The notes under the pieces were generated by a model. The model had not been told where the DNA came from. It made no database searches and saw only the letters and a list, made by a program, of their open reading frames with translations. The position numbers and the translations under genes were made by a program. This document shows positions 1-8,783 of a stretch of 64,000 bases of DNA, piece by piece (positions within the stretch are counted from its first letter, which is position 1; each line of letters starts with the position of its first letter). The DNA is from Clostridia bacterium. GTDB taxonomy: Bacteria > Bacillota > Clostridia > Christensenellales > CAG-138. The stretch covers positions 1 to 64,000 of the forward strand of contig JAFOTD010000056.1 in the NCBI GenBank assembly GCA_017388175.1. The letters run 5' to 3'.

Positions 1-681
1 ACCGATCTTTCTCTGCAGCCGATTGCTGTAAGCGAGACGGGACGCTTTCAGCCGAAGGACAGCGCGGCATACTGTTCGTTCACGGCGCTGACGTACCTCG
101 GCGACGGGAGCATTGCCGCGATCGTGTCCGAGCAGTCATTTGCCGGCAAGGAGCGGACGGAGCAGGATTGGCTCTTTATCATCCGGGAGGACGGAGGTTC
201 GGAACAGTATGATCTCGGGACCGACCTCGTTTCCGGAAACTACCGCATCGTAAGCGCCGATCCGAACTATGTGCTCGCAGTGCCGGCGATCGCCGGGCTG
301 ACGCTTCCGCGGCTCGTCAATCGCGCGAGCGGCGAGGTCGCGGCATTGAAGATTTCGGGCTTCGAGCTCGTTTCCGTGCCGCTTTCGGAGGCCGGAGAAG
401 GAAACGGAGGGGACGGCGCGATCTCCGTGATCGACGTGCTGAACGACGGAAGAACGTTGATCGTGCGCGATTGGAACACCGGCGCGCTTGCGCTGTTCCG
501 TCCCGATACCATGCAGACGAAGCTACTTCGGATCCTCGACGAAGAGGTGTATTTATGCATGGATTTCTGCGGCGATCACAGAGGGAAGCTCTGCACCGTG
601 TATAACCCGCGCGGCGGGGAAACGGAGCGCGGTCTGCTGCTTACGATCGTGGATGACAACGGCAATCCCGTATTTGAATAA
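1..681 (+). CDS. hypothetical protein, 3' part (5' end outside window)
   Basis: The frame is open from the first base of the window to the TAA at 679-681, giving 226 visible residues. The ATG-like or GTG-like codons near 124 are internal, because the same frame continues upstream without a stop. The protein is rich in short hydrophobic strand-like stretches separated by DG, NG and GG turns, which would suit a beta-propeller or other all-beta fold, but no family motif is recognisable. Its stop is 12 bases before the next gene, with which it probably forms an operon. Function unknown; coding status is well supported by the long open frame and codon use like its neighbours. Confidence 0.75.
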   Translation, partial: TDLSLQPIAVSETGRFQPKDSAAYCSFTALTYLGDGSIAAIVSEQSFAGKERTEQDWLFIIREDGGSEQYDLGTDLVSGNYRIVSADPNYVLAVPAIAGLTLPRLVNRASGEVAALKISGFELVSVPLSEAGEGNGGDGAISVIDVLNDGRTLIVRDWNTGALALFRPDTMQTKLLRILDEEVYLCMDFCGDHRGKLCTVYNPRGGETERGLLLTIVDDNGNPVFE

Positions 682-693
682 AAGGAGAACACT

Positions 694-1074
694 ATGGCAC
701 AAAACGCATATGATCTGAAGCTGATGCTGGTTGAAAAGGAGTACGTCGCGGGCGTTCGCGCGGCGCTCGAATCCAAGGTAAAGATCGGTCTCTTCAAAAA
801 GGATAAGGAAGTCGTCGAACTTTTGAACGCGTACAACGTGGGAAAGACGACGCTCGATCAGGCGCAGCGGATCCTTGCGCGCGTCGTCCTTCTGGGCAAT
901 GAGATGGCCGCAAAGCCGTCCGCGGGATCCGTCGGCTCGTTTGCGATCCTGCGCGGCGCGACGCGCAAGCTTGCCGAGGTCGTGCAGGGGATCACGGAGG
1001 AAGAGAAGGCGCGTCCGGACGGCGACAGCGACGAGATCACCTGCCGCGTGCTCGCGCGACGGTTCCGGGACTGA
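694..1074 (+). CDS. hypothetical small helical protein
   Basis: A 126-residue protein starting at an ATG with a good ribosome site (AAAGGAG) seven bases upstream. It is predicted to be mostly alpha-helical and charged, with no signal peptide, membrane segment or metal-binding cysteines. I do not recognise a family. It follows the upstream unknown gene by 12 bases, so the two are likely co-transcribed. A hairpin terminator lies about 50 bases after its stop. Confidence 0.7.
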   Translation: MAQNAYDLKLMLVEKEYVAGVRAALESKVKIGLFKKDKEVVELLNAYNVGKTTLDQAQRILARVVLLGNEMAAKPSAGSVGSFAILRGATRKLAEVVQGITEEEKARPDGDSDEITCRVLARRFRD

Positions 1075-1088
1075 CACGGCTGCGATCC

Positions 1089-1175
1089 GTTTTGCGGGCG
1101 CTCAGTCGAATCCCCTTATTACAGAAAAAACCGACCGGAAAGGGTCGGCTTTTTGTGGCGCAGAGAGAGGGATTC
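1089..1175. repeat. tRNA-Ser-associated repeat, copy A
   Basis: This stretch shares both of its ends with 1274-1364. The left end is GTTTTGCGGGCGCTCAGTCG followed by AATCCC. The right end is GTGGCGCAGAGAGAGGGATTC, which is the 3' end of the tRNA-Ser gene in reverse. Between them each copy has its own terminator hairpin with a different stem sequence. Here the tRNA part stops after about 20 bases, so this is a truncated tRNA 3' end. Confidence 0.8.
1124..1154. terminator. bidirectional terminator in repeat copy A
   Basis: Stem CCGACC/GGTCGG with loop GGAAAG, flanked by an A-run on the left and a T-run on the right, so it can act on both strands. It probably ends transcription of the 694-1074 gene. 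Confidence 0.7.
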
Positions 1176-1273
1176 CTTTGCGGCGATGGATATCGGGCTG
1201 TCGATCTCGTGCTGCGCACTTCGTTCTCCGCCCTGCCGCAAAGCCGCTTCGCTGCAAAACCGTTCACCGGACG

Positions 1274-1364
1274 GTTTTGCGGGCGCTCAGTCGAATCCCT
1301 TCATTATAGCAAAAAATCCGCCCCCGATGGGGACGGATTTTTTGTGGCGCAGAGAGAGGGATTC
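1274..1364. repeat. tRNA-Ser-associated repeat, copy B (includes the real tRNA 3' end)
   Basis: Second copy of the element at 1089-1175, offset by 185 to 189 bases. It joins the conserved GCGGGCGCTCAGTCGAATCC block, a terminator, and the real 3' end of tRNA-Ser. The roughly 100 bases between the copies contain a further inverted repeat (AAAACCGT...ACGGTTTT, about 1257-1278). Confidence 0.8.
1311..1343 (-). terminator. terminator of tRNA-Ser
   Basis: Hairpin with arms AAATCCGCCCCC and GGGGACGGATTT around a GAT loop, with A-runs and T-runs on the two sides. It lies immediately downstream of the minus-strand tRNA-Ser gene and ends its transcript. Confidence 0.85.
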
Positions 1365-1436
1365 GAACCCTCGATACGATTCCTCGTATACACGATTTCC
1401 AGTCGTGCGCCTTAGACCAAGCTCAGCCATCTCTGC
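1345..1436 (-). tRNA. tRNA-Ser (anticodon GGA)
   Basis: Reading the minus strand, the acceptor stem is GCAGAGA paired with TCTCTGC, the discriminator base is G, and the CCA end is encoded (1345-1347). The anticodon arm is CACGA-CTGGAAA-TCGTG, giving anticodon GGA for UCC and UCU codons. A long variable arm is present, as expected for a serine tRNA, and the T arm is GAGGG-TTCGAAT-CCCTC. Length with CCA is 92 bases. Confidence 0.95.
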
Positions 1437-1529
1437 ACGGCGTTTCGTTGCACCTTTGCTATCTTACAACAAACGGTTCCAAAAAGCAAGATATATTTTT
1501 CTTCTTGCAAAATTATTTTCAAAAACCTC

Positions 1530-1557
1530 TTGCATTTTTCTGAAATGTGTGTATAAT
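1530..1557 (+). promoter_or_regulatory. promoter of tRNA-Ala
   Basis: TTGCAT at 1530-1535, 16-base spacer, TATAAT at 1552-1557 with an upstream TGTG (extended -10 like). The tRNA begins 13 bases after the -10 hexamer. Confidence 0.8.
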
Positions 1558-1570
1558 GATTTCTGTTCGC

Positions 1571-1646
1571 GGGGCATTAGCACAGTTGGTAGCGCGCAAC
1601 GTTCGCAATGTTGAGGTCAGGAGTTCGAATCTCCTATGCTCCACCA
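1571..1646 (+). tRNA. tRNA-Ala (anticodon CGC)
   Basis: The acceptor stem is GGGGCAT paired with ATGCTCC and contains the G3-U70 wobble pair that marks alanine tRNAs. The anticodon arm CAACG-TTCGCAA-TGTTG gives anticodon CGC, reading GCG. The T arm is AGGAG-TTCGAAT-CTCCT, the discriminator is A and the CCA end is encoded. The D stem has one A-C mismatch (GCAC against GCGC). Confidence 0.95.
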
Positions 1647-1650
1647 GAAG

Positions 1651-1679
1651 GAACACTTCTTCGGAAGTGTTCTTTTTTT
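1651..1679 (+). terminator. terminator of tRNA-Ala
   Basis: GAACACTTC, TTCG-type loop region, GAAGTGTTC, then seven T residues. It starts four bases after the CCA end. Confidence 0.9.
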
Positions 1680-1692
1680 ATACTTTGTTCAT

Positions 1693-1721
1693 TTGCTTTT
1701 CGGAACGCTCCGTTCTACAAT
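1693..1721 (+). promoter_or_regulatory. promoter of the 2-hydroxyacid dehydrogenase gene
   Basis: TTGCTT, 17-base spacer, TACAAT. A small inverted repeat (GAACG CTC CGTTC) sits within the spacer and could be an operator, though this is only a guess. Confidence 0.65.
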
Positions 1722-1739
1722 ATAGAGGGAGGGTAGACT

Positions 1740-2687
1740 ATGCAGATTGTGGTTTTGGACGGATACTGCGTCAACCCGGGCGACGTCGACTGGAGCCCGC
1801 TTAAAAAGCTCGGGACGCTGTCGGTGTACGACCGGACGCATCCGGATATGGTCGCGCAGCGGCTGCGCGGCGCGGAAGCTGCTTTTGTCAATAAGGTGCG
1901 GCTGAACCGGGACGTTTTGTTCGGCGCGCGGCAGTTGAAATTTATCGGCGTACTCGCGACCGGCTACGACGTGATCGACACGGAAGCGGCAAAGGAACGC
2001 GGCATCGTTGTAACCAACGTGCCCGCGTACAGCACGGAGGCGGTCGCGCAGCATACGATCGCGCTGCTGCTTTCGCTTTGCAGCCATGCGGAGTATCATT
2101 CCGCACTCGTGCATGAGGGCGCATGGACGGCGCAGCCGGATTTCTCGTGGTGGAAGATCGCGCCCGTTCTGCTCTACGGCAAGACGATGGGGATCGTAGG
2201 CTGCGGACGGATCGGCACGCGCGTCGCGAAGATTGCGGACGCTTTGGGCATGCGCGTACTCGGCGCGAGCGTACACGAGCATCCCGATTTTCCCGGAACG
2301 ATCGTCCCGCTTGAAACGCTGATGAAGGAATCGGACGTCATCAGCCTGCATTGCCCCGCAAAGGCGGACACGGTCGGCATGATCCGCAAGGACACGATCG
2401 CTTCGATGAAGGACGGCGCGATCCTTCTGAACACGGCGCGCGGCAGTCTCGTTTCGGAATCGGACGTAAAGGACGCGCTGGAATCCGGCAAGCTTTCGGG
2501 ATACGGTGCGGACGTCGCAAGCGAGGAGCCGATCAAGCTTCGCAACCCGTTGATGCACGCGAAAAACTGCATTCTGACCTCGCATTACGCGTGGTCGCCG
2601 AAACCGATGCGTCAGAAGCTGATCGACGTTTCGACGGAAAACCTGACGGCGTTTTTGCGGGGCGCGCCGAAGAACGTCGTATCATAA
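1740..2687 (+). CDS. D-2-hydroxyacid dehydrogenase (NAD-dependent)
   Basis: A 315-residue cytosolic oxidoreductase that would interconvert a 2-keto acid and a D-2-hydroxy acid using NAD(H). The Rossmann motif GCGRIG is at residues 154-159. The catalytic triad of the family is visible: Arg234 in NTARGSL, Glu263 in DVASEEP and His282 in TSHYAW. The overall pattern resembles glycerate dehydrogenase or hydroxypyruvate reductase, but the substrate cannot be fixed from sequence. The ATG follows GGGAGG at a good distance and the gene has its own promoter and terminator, so it is monocistronic. Confidence 0.9.
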   Translation: MQIVVLDGYCVNPGDVDWSPLKKLGTLSVYDRTHPDMVAQRLRGAEAAFVNKVRLNRDVLFGARQLKFIGVLATGYDVIDTEAAKERGIVVTNVPAYSTEAVAQHTIALLLSLCSHAEYHSALVHEGAWTAQPDFSWWKIAPVLLYGKTMGIVGCGRIGTRVAKIADALGMRVLGASVHEHPDFPGTIVPLETLMKESDVISLHCPAKADTVGMIRKDTIASMKDGAILLNTARGSLVSESDVKDALESGKLSGYGADVASEEPIKLRNPLMHAKNCILTSHYAWSPKPMRQKLIDVSTENLTAFLRGAPKNVVS

Positions 2688-2695
2688 AACGCGGG

Positions 2696-2721
2696 AATCA
2701 CCTCTTTTCGAGGTGATTTTC
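2696..2721 (+). terminator. terminator after 2-hydroxyacid dehydrogenase gene
   Basis: AATCACCTC and GAGGTGATT arms around a TTTTC loop, followed by TTCATTT. Confidence 0.8.
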
Positions 2722-2763
2722 ATTTGATTTACGGAATTGACATGCTGAATTTACATTTGCCAC

Positions 2764-2792
2764 TTGCAAAAATCGCGTTTTCGGGGTAAACT
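2764..2792 (+). promoter_or_regulatory. promoter of tilS-hpt-ftsH operon
   Basis: TTGCAA at 2764-2769, 17-base spacer, TAAACT at 2787-2792. The predicted start of transcription is near 2799, about 23 bases before the tilS ATG. Confidence 0.7.
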
Positions 2793-2821
2793 AAAGATAA
2801 TTATTCTCGGAGTTGTGTATC

Positions 2822-4141
2822 ATGTTGCTGTGGACCGATCAGACGTGGCGATCGTGCGGCGTTTCCGCTTCGGACGGCGTATTGGTTGCCCTGTCGGGCG
2901 GCGCGGACTCCGTGGCGTTGCTGCTGGAGCTTCTTCGGCTTCAAAGAAACGGACTCGTCTCCCGCGTGGAGGCGGCGCATCTGCATCACGGCATTCGCGG
3001 TTCTTTCGCGGACGCCGATGCGGAATTCGTACGCGCGCTCTGCAAAAGGCTTGCAATTCCGCTGATTTCGGAACGGATCGACGTCCCGGAACGCGCAAAG
3101 GAAACCGGCGAATCTCTGGAGCTTGCCGCAAGGAATGCGCGTCATGCCTTTTTGGAACGGGTTCGGAAAGATCGATCACTTGAAGCCGTCGCGCTCGGAC
3201 ATCATCGGGACGATCAGGCGGAGACCGTTCTTTTGCGTATCATCCGCGGAACCGGAACGGACGGACTTTCGGGAATGCGCCTTCGATCCGGATATCTCGT
3301 TCGTCCGCTTCTGTATACGGGAAAGGACGCGATCCTTTCTTATCTTAAAGAACGCGGACAGGACTTTTGCGTCGATGCGACGAACTTCGAACCGGATGCA
3401 ACGCGGAATAAGATTCGTCTTGAACTGATGCCGCTTCTCCGAATGATGAATCCGTCGATTTCGGAAACGCTTTCCGATATGGCGACGCATATTTCGGAGG
3501 ACGCGGATCTGCTGAACCGGATCGCCGATGATCTGTTTCGGGAATCCGGGCCGTATCGGATGGACCGGAATCACCTGCAGACGATGGAACGTCCGATCCG
3601 GATCAGGGTGCTCAAAAGAATGCTTCCGTATTCGGACTACACGCATACGGACCTTGATCGGCTTGACGCGCTTCTTTCGGGACAGACGGGTGATACGGTT
3701 ACGTTAAAAAACGGCGTCGTTGCCTGGCTTGACAGTCAATCGCTGCGGATCGGAAGGAACGATCCGAAATCGTTCCTTGTATATGCGCCGAAAACCGGAT
3801 CGGTCCGGCTGCCGGGCGGCACGCTGACGGTCGAATCCGTTTCGAAGGCCGTCGTTCCGTGCGGCGGGTTTGACGCGTACGTGGACGCCGGCAGGCTTTC
3901 CGGGACGGTCTTTTTAAGACCGCCGGTGAACGGCGATCGGTTTACGCCGTTCGGCATGCACGGAAGAAGGCTTCTGAGCGACTACCTGACAGATCGCAAG
4001 GTACCGCGGTTTGAACGGGACATCCCGATCCTGTGCGACGAAATCGGCGTCGTCTGGGTCGTGGGTCACACAGTGGATGAACGAATGCGCGTAACGGCGG
4101 ATTCCAAACATATTTTGCACTATCACTATGAGGAGGATTGA
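2822..4141 (+). CDS. tilS: tRNA(Ile)-lysidine synthetase
   Basis: TilS attaches lysine to C34 of the CAU-anticodon isoleucine tRNA, changing its decoding from AUG to AUA. The protein has 439 residues, the usual length of the full form with C-terminal TilS domains. The PP-loop ATPase motif SGGADS is at residues 25-30, and a HHGIRG motif follows. The ATG at 2822 was chosen because GGAG lies nine bases upstream; an in-frame TTG at 2813 directly abuts the ribosome site. It heads the common Firmicute order tilS-hpt-ftsH, and the hpt ATG begins two bases after its stop. Confidence 0.95.
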   Translation: MLLWTDQTWRSCGVSASDGVLVALSGGADSVALLLELLRLQRNGLVSRVEAAHLHHGIRGSFADADAEFVRALCKRLAIPLISERIDVPERAKETGESLELAARNARHAFLERVRKDRSLEAVALGHHRDDQAETVLLRIIRGTGTDGLSGMRLRSGYLVRPLLYTGKDAILSYLKERGQDFCVDATNFEPDATRNKIRLELMPLLRMMNPSISETLSDMATHISEDADLLNRIADDLFRESGPYRMDRNHLQTMERPIRIRVLKRMLPYSDYTHTDLDRLDALLSGQTGDTVTLKNGVVAWLDSQSLRIGRNDPKSFLVYAPKTGSVRLPGGTLTVESVSKAVVPCGGFDAYVDAGRLSGTVFLRPPVNGDRFTPFGMHGRRLLSDYLTDRKVPRFERDIPILCDEIGVVWVVGHTVDERMRVTADSKHILHYHYEED

Positions 4142-4143
4142 CT

Positions 4144-4698
4144 ATGTGGGGTAAGGCATTCATGCAGCAGGACATCGAAGAGGTTCTGCTTTCGGAGGAA
4201 CAGATCAGAAAACGCGTTCAGGAGCTCGGCGATCAGATTTCGAAGGATTACGACGGACAGGAAATCATTGTTCTGTGCGTTCTGAAGGGCGCAAGCATCT
4301 TCTTCTCGGATATCGTCCGCGCCATTTCCGTGCACGTCAAACTGGACTTTATGGGGATTTCCAGCTACGGCGACGCGCAGAAAACGAGCGGCATCGTGCG
4401 CATCACGAAGGACATGGACACCAGCATCACCGGCAAGCACGTTCTCATCGCGGAGGACATTATGGACAGCGGGCTCACGCTTTCCTATCTTACGCGTATG
4501 CTCAAAGAGCGTCAGCCCGCTTCGATCCGTTCGGTCTGCTTCCTGGATAAGCCGGACCGCCGCGAGTGCGACATCACGCCGGATTACGTCGGTTTCGTGA
4601 TCCCGAACAAGTTCGTGGTCGGCTACGGCCTCGATTACAAACAAAAGTATCGCAATCTGCCCTTTGTGGGCGTTTTAAAGCCCGAGATCTACAGCTGA
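4144..4698 (+). CDS. hpt: hypoxanthine phosphoribosyltransferase
   Basis: Purine salvage enzyme that makes IMP or GMP from hypoxanthine or guanine and PRPP. It has 184 residues, typical for the family. The PRPP-binding loop VLIAEDIMDSGLT is at residues 100-112, with the acidic pair Glu104-Asp105. The ATG at 4144 is preceded by AGGAGGA inside the end of tilS, so translation of the two is coupled; an in-frame TTG at 4138 is too close to that site. It lies between tilS and ftsH as in many Gram-positive genomes. Confidence 0.95.
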   Translation: MWGKAFMQQDIEEVLLSEEQIRKRVQELGDQISKDYDGQEIIVLCVLKGASIFFSDIVRAISVHVKLDFMGISSYGDAQKTSGIVRITKDMDTSITGKHVLIAEDIMDSGLTLSYLTRMLKERQPASIRSVCFLDKPDRRECDITPDYVGFVIPNKFVVGYGLDYKQKYRNLPFVGVLKPEIYS

Positions 4699-4737
4699 TC
4701 CCGGAAGTACGGGGCATGCCCCTGAACGGAGGACACA

Positions 4738-6747
4738 TTGGAATTCAATCCGAACAATAACCAGAACCGGAACACCGATCCGGGAAGACGCGGCTTCACG
4801 GGACGCCGCCTGTTCACCGTGGCGATCTGGGCGCTGATCCTGTTCATGCTGATCTTCATGGTGACGAACGGCTGCGCTTCGACCCAGCCGAAGGAAATCA
4901 AGTTCGCCGAGTTCATCGAGCAATACAAGGCGGGCAATGTCAAGGCAGTCTATGAGGTCATTTCCGGCGGCACGTTCTACGGTTTATGGACGACCAGCGA
5001 AGCCGACGCGACGAATCTGCCCGAAAGAGCGGACTTTGTATTCCATAAGGATAACGATCAGTTCTATGAAGAGATGCGCGCCATCGTCTCCGGTGAGAAG
5101 GACGTTCAGCCGGAGAAGATAACGACCGCCGATTTCAAGTTCGTCATTCAAAGCGCGCTGCCCGAGGGTACGCCGTGGTGGATGTACCTGGTGCAATATC
5201 TGCCGCTTCTGATCCTCATGATCGTCATGATGGTCTTTGTCTACCGGCAGCAGGGCGGCGGCAGACAGATGATGAACTTCTCGAAGGCGCGCGCGCGGCT
5301 GAATGATCCGACGAAGGACAGGATCACGTTCAAGGACGTTGCGGGACTCGTAGAAGAGAAGGAAGAACTGAAGGAAGTCGTCGACTTCATGCGCGACCAC
5401 AAGCGATTCACCGAAAACGGCGCGCGCATTCCGAAGGGCGTTCTGCTCGTCGGCCCGCCGGGCACCGGTAAAACGCTGATGGCAAAGGCCGTTGCGGGAG
5501 AAGCGGGCGTTCCGTTCTTCTCGATCTCCGGTTCCGACTTTGTCGAAATGTTCGTCGGTGTCGGCGCTTCGCGCGTACGCGATCTGTTTGAAACCGCAAA
5601 GCGCAGCGCGCCGGCCGTCATCTTTATCGACGAAATCGACGCGGTCGGCCGTCAGCGCGGCGCAGGGTTAGGCGGCGGTCACGACGAACGCGAACAGACG
5701 CTGAACCAGCTTCTCGTCGAAATGGACGGTTTCTCCGCAAACGAGGGGATTATCGTCATGGCGGCGACGAACCGCGCGGACATCCTTGACCCGGCGCTGC
5801 TGCGTCCCGGCCGTTTCGACCGACGCATCACGGTCGGCTATCCCGACGTGAAGGGCAGGGAGGAGATTCTGAAGGTTCACGCGCGCAACAAGCATTTTGC
5901 CAAGGACGTCAGCCTCAAAACGCTTGCGCGGCGCACGCCGTACTTTACCGGCGCGGACCTTGAGAACATTCTGAACGAGGCGGCGATCCTCTGCACGCGC
6001 GACAACCGTAAGGAGATTACGCAGGCCGACCTCGAGGAAGCTGTCACCCGCGTGCAGATGGGCCCGGAAAAGAAGAGCCGCGTCGTCACCGAAAAGGACA
6101 AGGAGATCACCGCATATCACGAATGCGGACACGCGATTCTTGCGCACGCGCTCGAAAACTGCGACGATCTGCATGAGATTTCGATTATCTCGCGCGGATG
6201 GGCAGGCGGCTATACGATGATGCTGCCGAAAGAGGACGTGCATTATACGCTCAAGTCGCACATGCTTGATGAGATCTGCATGTCGATGGGCGGCCGCGTT
6301 GCCGAAAAGATCGTCTTCACCGACGTATCGACCGGCGCTGTGCAGGATCTCAAGCAAGCCACGGGAACCGCGCGCAAGATGGTTGAAGAATACGGCATGT
6401 CCGACGCGGTCGGACCCGTGTTCTTAGGCGGCGACACCGAGGTCTTCATTGCAAAGGATTGGGGACACGCAAAGAACTATTCCGAAGCGCTGTCCGCAAA
6501 GATCGACGCCGAAATGCGCACAATTCTGGAAGGACAGTTCGAACGCGCCGAAAGAATCCTCAATGAAAACCGCGAAGGCCTTGACGCCTGCGCGAAGCTG
6601 CTCCTGAAATATGAACGCGTAACCGGCGAACAGTTCGTCGCTGTTCTGAACGGCGGGGACATGGACGAAGTGATGGCAAAGAAGACTGAGGAATCCGAAC
6701 CGTCCGCGCCCGAAACGACGGAAGAACCCGAACAATCGAAGGAATAA
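4738..6747 (+). CDS. ftsH: ATP-dependent zinc metalloprotease FtsH
   Basis: Membrane-anchored AAA+ protease that removes misfolded membrane proteins and regulatory proteins. It has 669 residues. Transmembrane segments are at about 25-43 and 147-169, flanking an extracytoplasmic domain. The Walker A motif GPPGTGKT is at 239-246 and Walker B VIFIDE at about 294-299. The zinc site HECGH is at 461-465; the third position is Cys where the family usually has Ala, which leaves the metal ligands intact. The start is a TTG four bases after GGAGGA; no ATG fits. The C terminus is a long Glu-rich tail. The next gene starts one base after the stop. Confidence 0.97.
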   Translation: MEFNPNNNQNRNTDPGRRGFTGRRLFTVAIWALILFMLIFMVTNGCASTQPKEIKFAEFIEQYKAGNVKAVYEVISGGTFYGLWTTSEADATNLPERADFVFHKDNDQFYEEMRAIVSGEKDVQPEKITTADFKFVIQSALPEGTPWWMYLVQYLPLLILMIVMMVFVYRQQGGGRQMMNFSKARARLNDPTKDRITFKDVAGLVEEKEELKEVVDFMRDHKRFTENGARIPKGVLLVGPPGTGKTLMAKAVAGEAGVPFFSISGSDFVEMFVGVGASRVRDLFETAKRSAPAVIFIDEIDAVGRQRGAGLGGGHDEREQTLNQLLVEMDGFSANEGIIVMAATNRADILDPALLRPGRFDRRITVGYPDVKGREEILKVHARNKHFAKDVSLKTLARRTPYFTGADLENILNEAAILCTRDNRKEITQADLEEAVTRVQMGPEKKSRVVTEKDKEITAYHECGHAILAHALENCDDLHEISIISRGWAGGYTMMLPKEDVHYTLKSHMLDEICMSMGGRVAEKIVFTDVSTGAVQDLKQATGTARKMVEEYGMSDAVGPVFLGGDTEVFIAKDWGHAKNYSEALSAKIDAEMRTILEGQFERAERILNENREGLDACAKLLLKYERVTGEQFVAVLNGGDMDEVMAKKTEESEPSAPETTEEPEQSKE

Positions 6748-6748
6748 G

Positions 6749-7579
6749 ATGGAAGAAAACCGCTTTGATCTGCATACGCACAGCATCGTCTCCGACGGCA
6801 CGGCAGAGCCTTCGGAGATCGTGCGCATCGCTGCGCGCGGAAAGATCAAGCTGCTCGCGCTGACCGACCATGACAGTATCATGGGCGTAGCGGATGCGCT
6901 CAAAGCGGGAAAGGAATACGGCGTTCCGGTTCTGCCTGCCGTCGAAATGGACAATGAATGGAGGCACGAGCTGCATATCATCGGTCTCGACGTCGATCCG
7001 AACAATCCAACGCTTCTGCGCGCGCTCGAGATCGCGCGGGAACGGCGGGAACGGCGCAATAAGATCATTTACAGCCGTCTGAAGGAAGCGGGATACGACG
7101 TGCAGCCGTTCGTCAACCGTCCCGAGTCCACGACGACCAAGCTGCATATCGCGCACGCGCTGATTAAAGCCGGATATGCAAACGATGTGCGCGACGCGTT
7201 CGCGAAGTATCTTCGTCCCGGACAAGTCGGGTATTATACCGAACCGCGGTTCACGCCGCAGCAGGTGATTGACATCATTCATCTGGCGGACGGGCTTCCG
7301 ATTCTGGCGCATCCGTGCCATATCCGCGATAACCCGCACGGGCTGATCCGTGAGCTGTACGATCTGGGACTGATGGGTCTCGAAGCCTATTACCCGACGT
7401 CGACCCCGCGGCAGATGGAAATGTACGTTTCGATCGCGAGACAGTATCGCATGCTCGTAACCTGCGGCAGCGATTTCCACGGCGACAATCGTCCCGGCGT
7501 TCCGATCGGGTGCGCGTGGCGAAACGTCCCCGCGCTCGAGCAAACGTTTGAAACGCTGACAAAACGAATGAACACGTAA
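6749..7579 (+). CDS. PHP-domain phosphoesterase (TrpH/YciV-like)
   Basis: A 276-residue metal-dependent phosphoesterase. Metal-ligand motifs of the PHP family are present in order: HTHS at residues 9-12, DHDS at 40-43, a mid-chain AHP and a late GSDFHG. Relatives act on 3',5'-nucleoside bisphosphates (pAp) or remove 5' nucleotides from RNA; which applies here cannot be read. The ATG comes one base after the ftsH stop, so the two genes are translationally coupled. A strong terminator follows. Confidence 0.88.
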   Translation: MEENRFDLHTHSIVSDGTAEPSEIVRIAARGKIKLLALTDHDSIMGVADALKAGKEYGVPVLPAVEMDNEWRHELHIIGLDVDPNNPTLLRALEIARERRERRNKIIYSRLKEAGYDVQPFVNRPESTTTKLHIAHALIKAGYANDVRDAFAKYLRPGQVGYYTEPRFTPQQVIDIIHLADGLPILAHPCHIRDNPHGLIRELYDLGLMGLEAYYPTSTPRQMEMYVSIARQYRMLVTCGSDFHGDNRPGVPIGCAWRNVPALEQTFETLTKRMNT

Positions 7580-7583
7580 TCCG

Positions 7584-7613
7584 AAAGTCCCGGCGCAAAC
7601 CGGGACTTTTTTT
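7584..7613 (+). terminator. terminator of the tilS-ftsH operon
   Basis: AGTCCCGG and CCGGGACT arms around CGCAAA, followed by a run of T. Confidence 0.9.
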
Positions 7614-7622
7614 GATAGGGTC

Positions 7623-7651
7623 TTGCAAACGGGAATGAAATCGGATATAAT
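7623..7651 (+). promoter_or_regulatory. promoter of the Xaa-Pro peptidase gene
   Basis: TTGCAA, 17-base spacer, TATAAT. The -10 is a perfect consensus. Confidence 0.85.
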
Positions 7652-7682
7652 ACCAATGTTATAGAAGAAAATGGAGGATAAT

Positions 7683-8750
7683 ATGAACGAACGTATTGTG
7701 CGGCTTCGCGCCGAAATGGAACGCTGCAATCTCGACGCCGTTCTGTTGAAAACGGTCACTGCGATCCGCTATTTTTCCGGTTTCACCAGCGAAGATGCCA
7801 GCGTCATCATCACAAAGGACCGCAGCGTCCTTCTGACCGACTTCCGCTATACGATTCAGGCGAAGGCGCAGTCCGGCGACTGCTGTGAGATTCTGGAGGT
7901 TTCGGGTGCGGCGCACAACGAAGCGCTGAAGAAGATCATCGAAGACGGCGCTGTGAAGCGCATGGGCTTTGAAGAGGACTACGTAAGCTTTCTGGGCTAT
8001 CAGAAATACTCGGCCTTCGGGGCTGAGCTCGTGCCGTTTGCAAAAGAGCTTTCGCTTCTCCGCATCAAAAAGTCGCAGGAGGAGATCGACAATCTGCAGA
8101 AGGCGCAGTCCATGGCGGATGAAGCGTTCATGGAGCTTTTAAAGGTCGTGAAGCCCGGCATGACGGAACGCCGCGTTGCCGCGGAGCTCGAATATATCTG
8201 CGCAAAGCTCGGCAGCGAGGGCCCCTCGTTTGAAACGATTGTCGGCTCCGGTCCCAACGGCGCCATGTGCCACGCGGTTCCGGGCGAAAGACAGCTTCAG
8301 GAAGGCGATCTCGTCGTCGTCGATTTCGGATGCCTGTATAACGGGTATCATTCCGACATGACGCGCACCTTTGCTGTGGGCAAGGTCGATCCGTTTGCGG
8401 AAGAGATTTATAACATTGTTCTCGAGGCGCAGACCCGCGCGCTTGATGCGCTGAAGCCCGGCATCACGGGCAAGGAGCTCGACGCGATCGCGCGCGATTA
8501 CATCACCGAAAAGGGGTACGGCGATTGCTTCGGTCACTCTCTGGGTCACGGTTTCGGACTTCTGATTCATGAAGAACCCCGCGCGTCGGTCACGGGCGAT
8601 ACCGTGTTCGAAGAGGGCATGACGATCACCGTTGAGCCCGGCATTTACATTGAAGACAAGTTCGGCGTCCGCATCGAGGACTGCTGCGTGGTCACCAAAG
8701 ACGGCAAGCTGAACTTTGCGCATGCACCGAAAACGTTGCAGCATATCTAA
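7683..8750 (+). CDS. Xaa-Pro aminopeptidase, M24 family
   Basis: A 355-residue cytosolic metallopeptidase that removes an N-terminal residue preceding proline. The N-terminal creatinase-type domain is followed by a pita-bread catalytic domain. Metal ligands are seen in VVVDFG and HSDMTR (two Asp), GHSLGHGFG (His), and Glu residues in EPGIY and RIED. The ATG at 7683 has GGAGGA five bases upstream; the in-frame ATG at 7671 overlaps that site and was rejected. The order peptidase then efp is common in Firmicutes. Confidence 0.92.
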   Translation: MNERIVRLRAEMERCNLDAVLLKTVTAIRYFSGFTSEDASVIITKDRSVLLTDFRYTIQAKAQSGDCCEILEVSGAAHNEALKKIIEDGAVKRMGFEEDYVSFLGYQKYSAFGAELVPFAKELSLLRIKKSQEEIDNLQKAQSMADEAFMELLKVVKPGMTERRVAAELEYICAKLGSEGPSFETIVGSGPNGAMCHAVPGERQLQEGDLVVVDFGCLYNGYHSDMTRTFAVGKVDPFAEEIYNIVLEAQTRALDALKPGITGKELDAIARDYITEKGYGDCFGHSLGHGFGLLIHEEPRASVTGDTVFEEGMTITVEPGIYIEDKFGVRIEDCCVVTKDGKLNFAHAPKTLQHI

Positions 8751-8783
8751 TACCACAAGGAAACGAATTGGGAGGACTTACTT

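Noticed and set aside
1153-1614. Plus-strand open frames through the tRNA-Ser repeat
   Set aside because: They read through a tRNA gene, two terminators and a repeat; such frames arise from the repeat itself.
4711-4722. Perfect palindrome GGGGCATGCCCC between hpt and ftsH
   Set aside because: Too short to form a loop, no T-run, and the ftsH ribosome site follows directly; no function can be supported.
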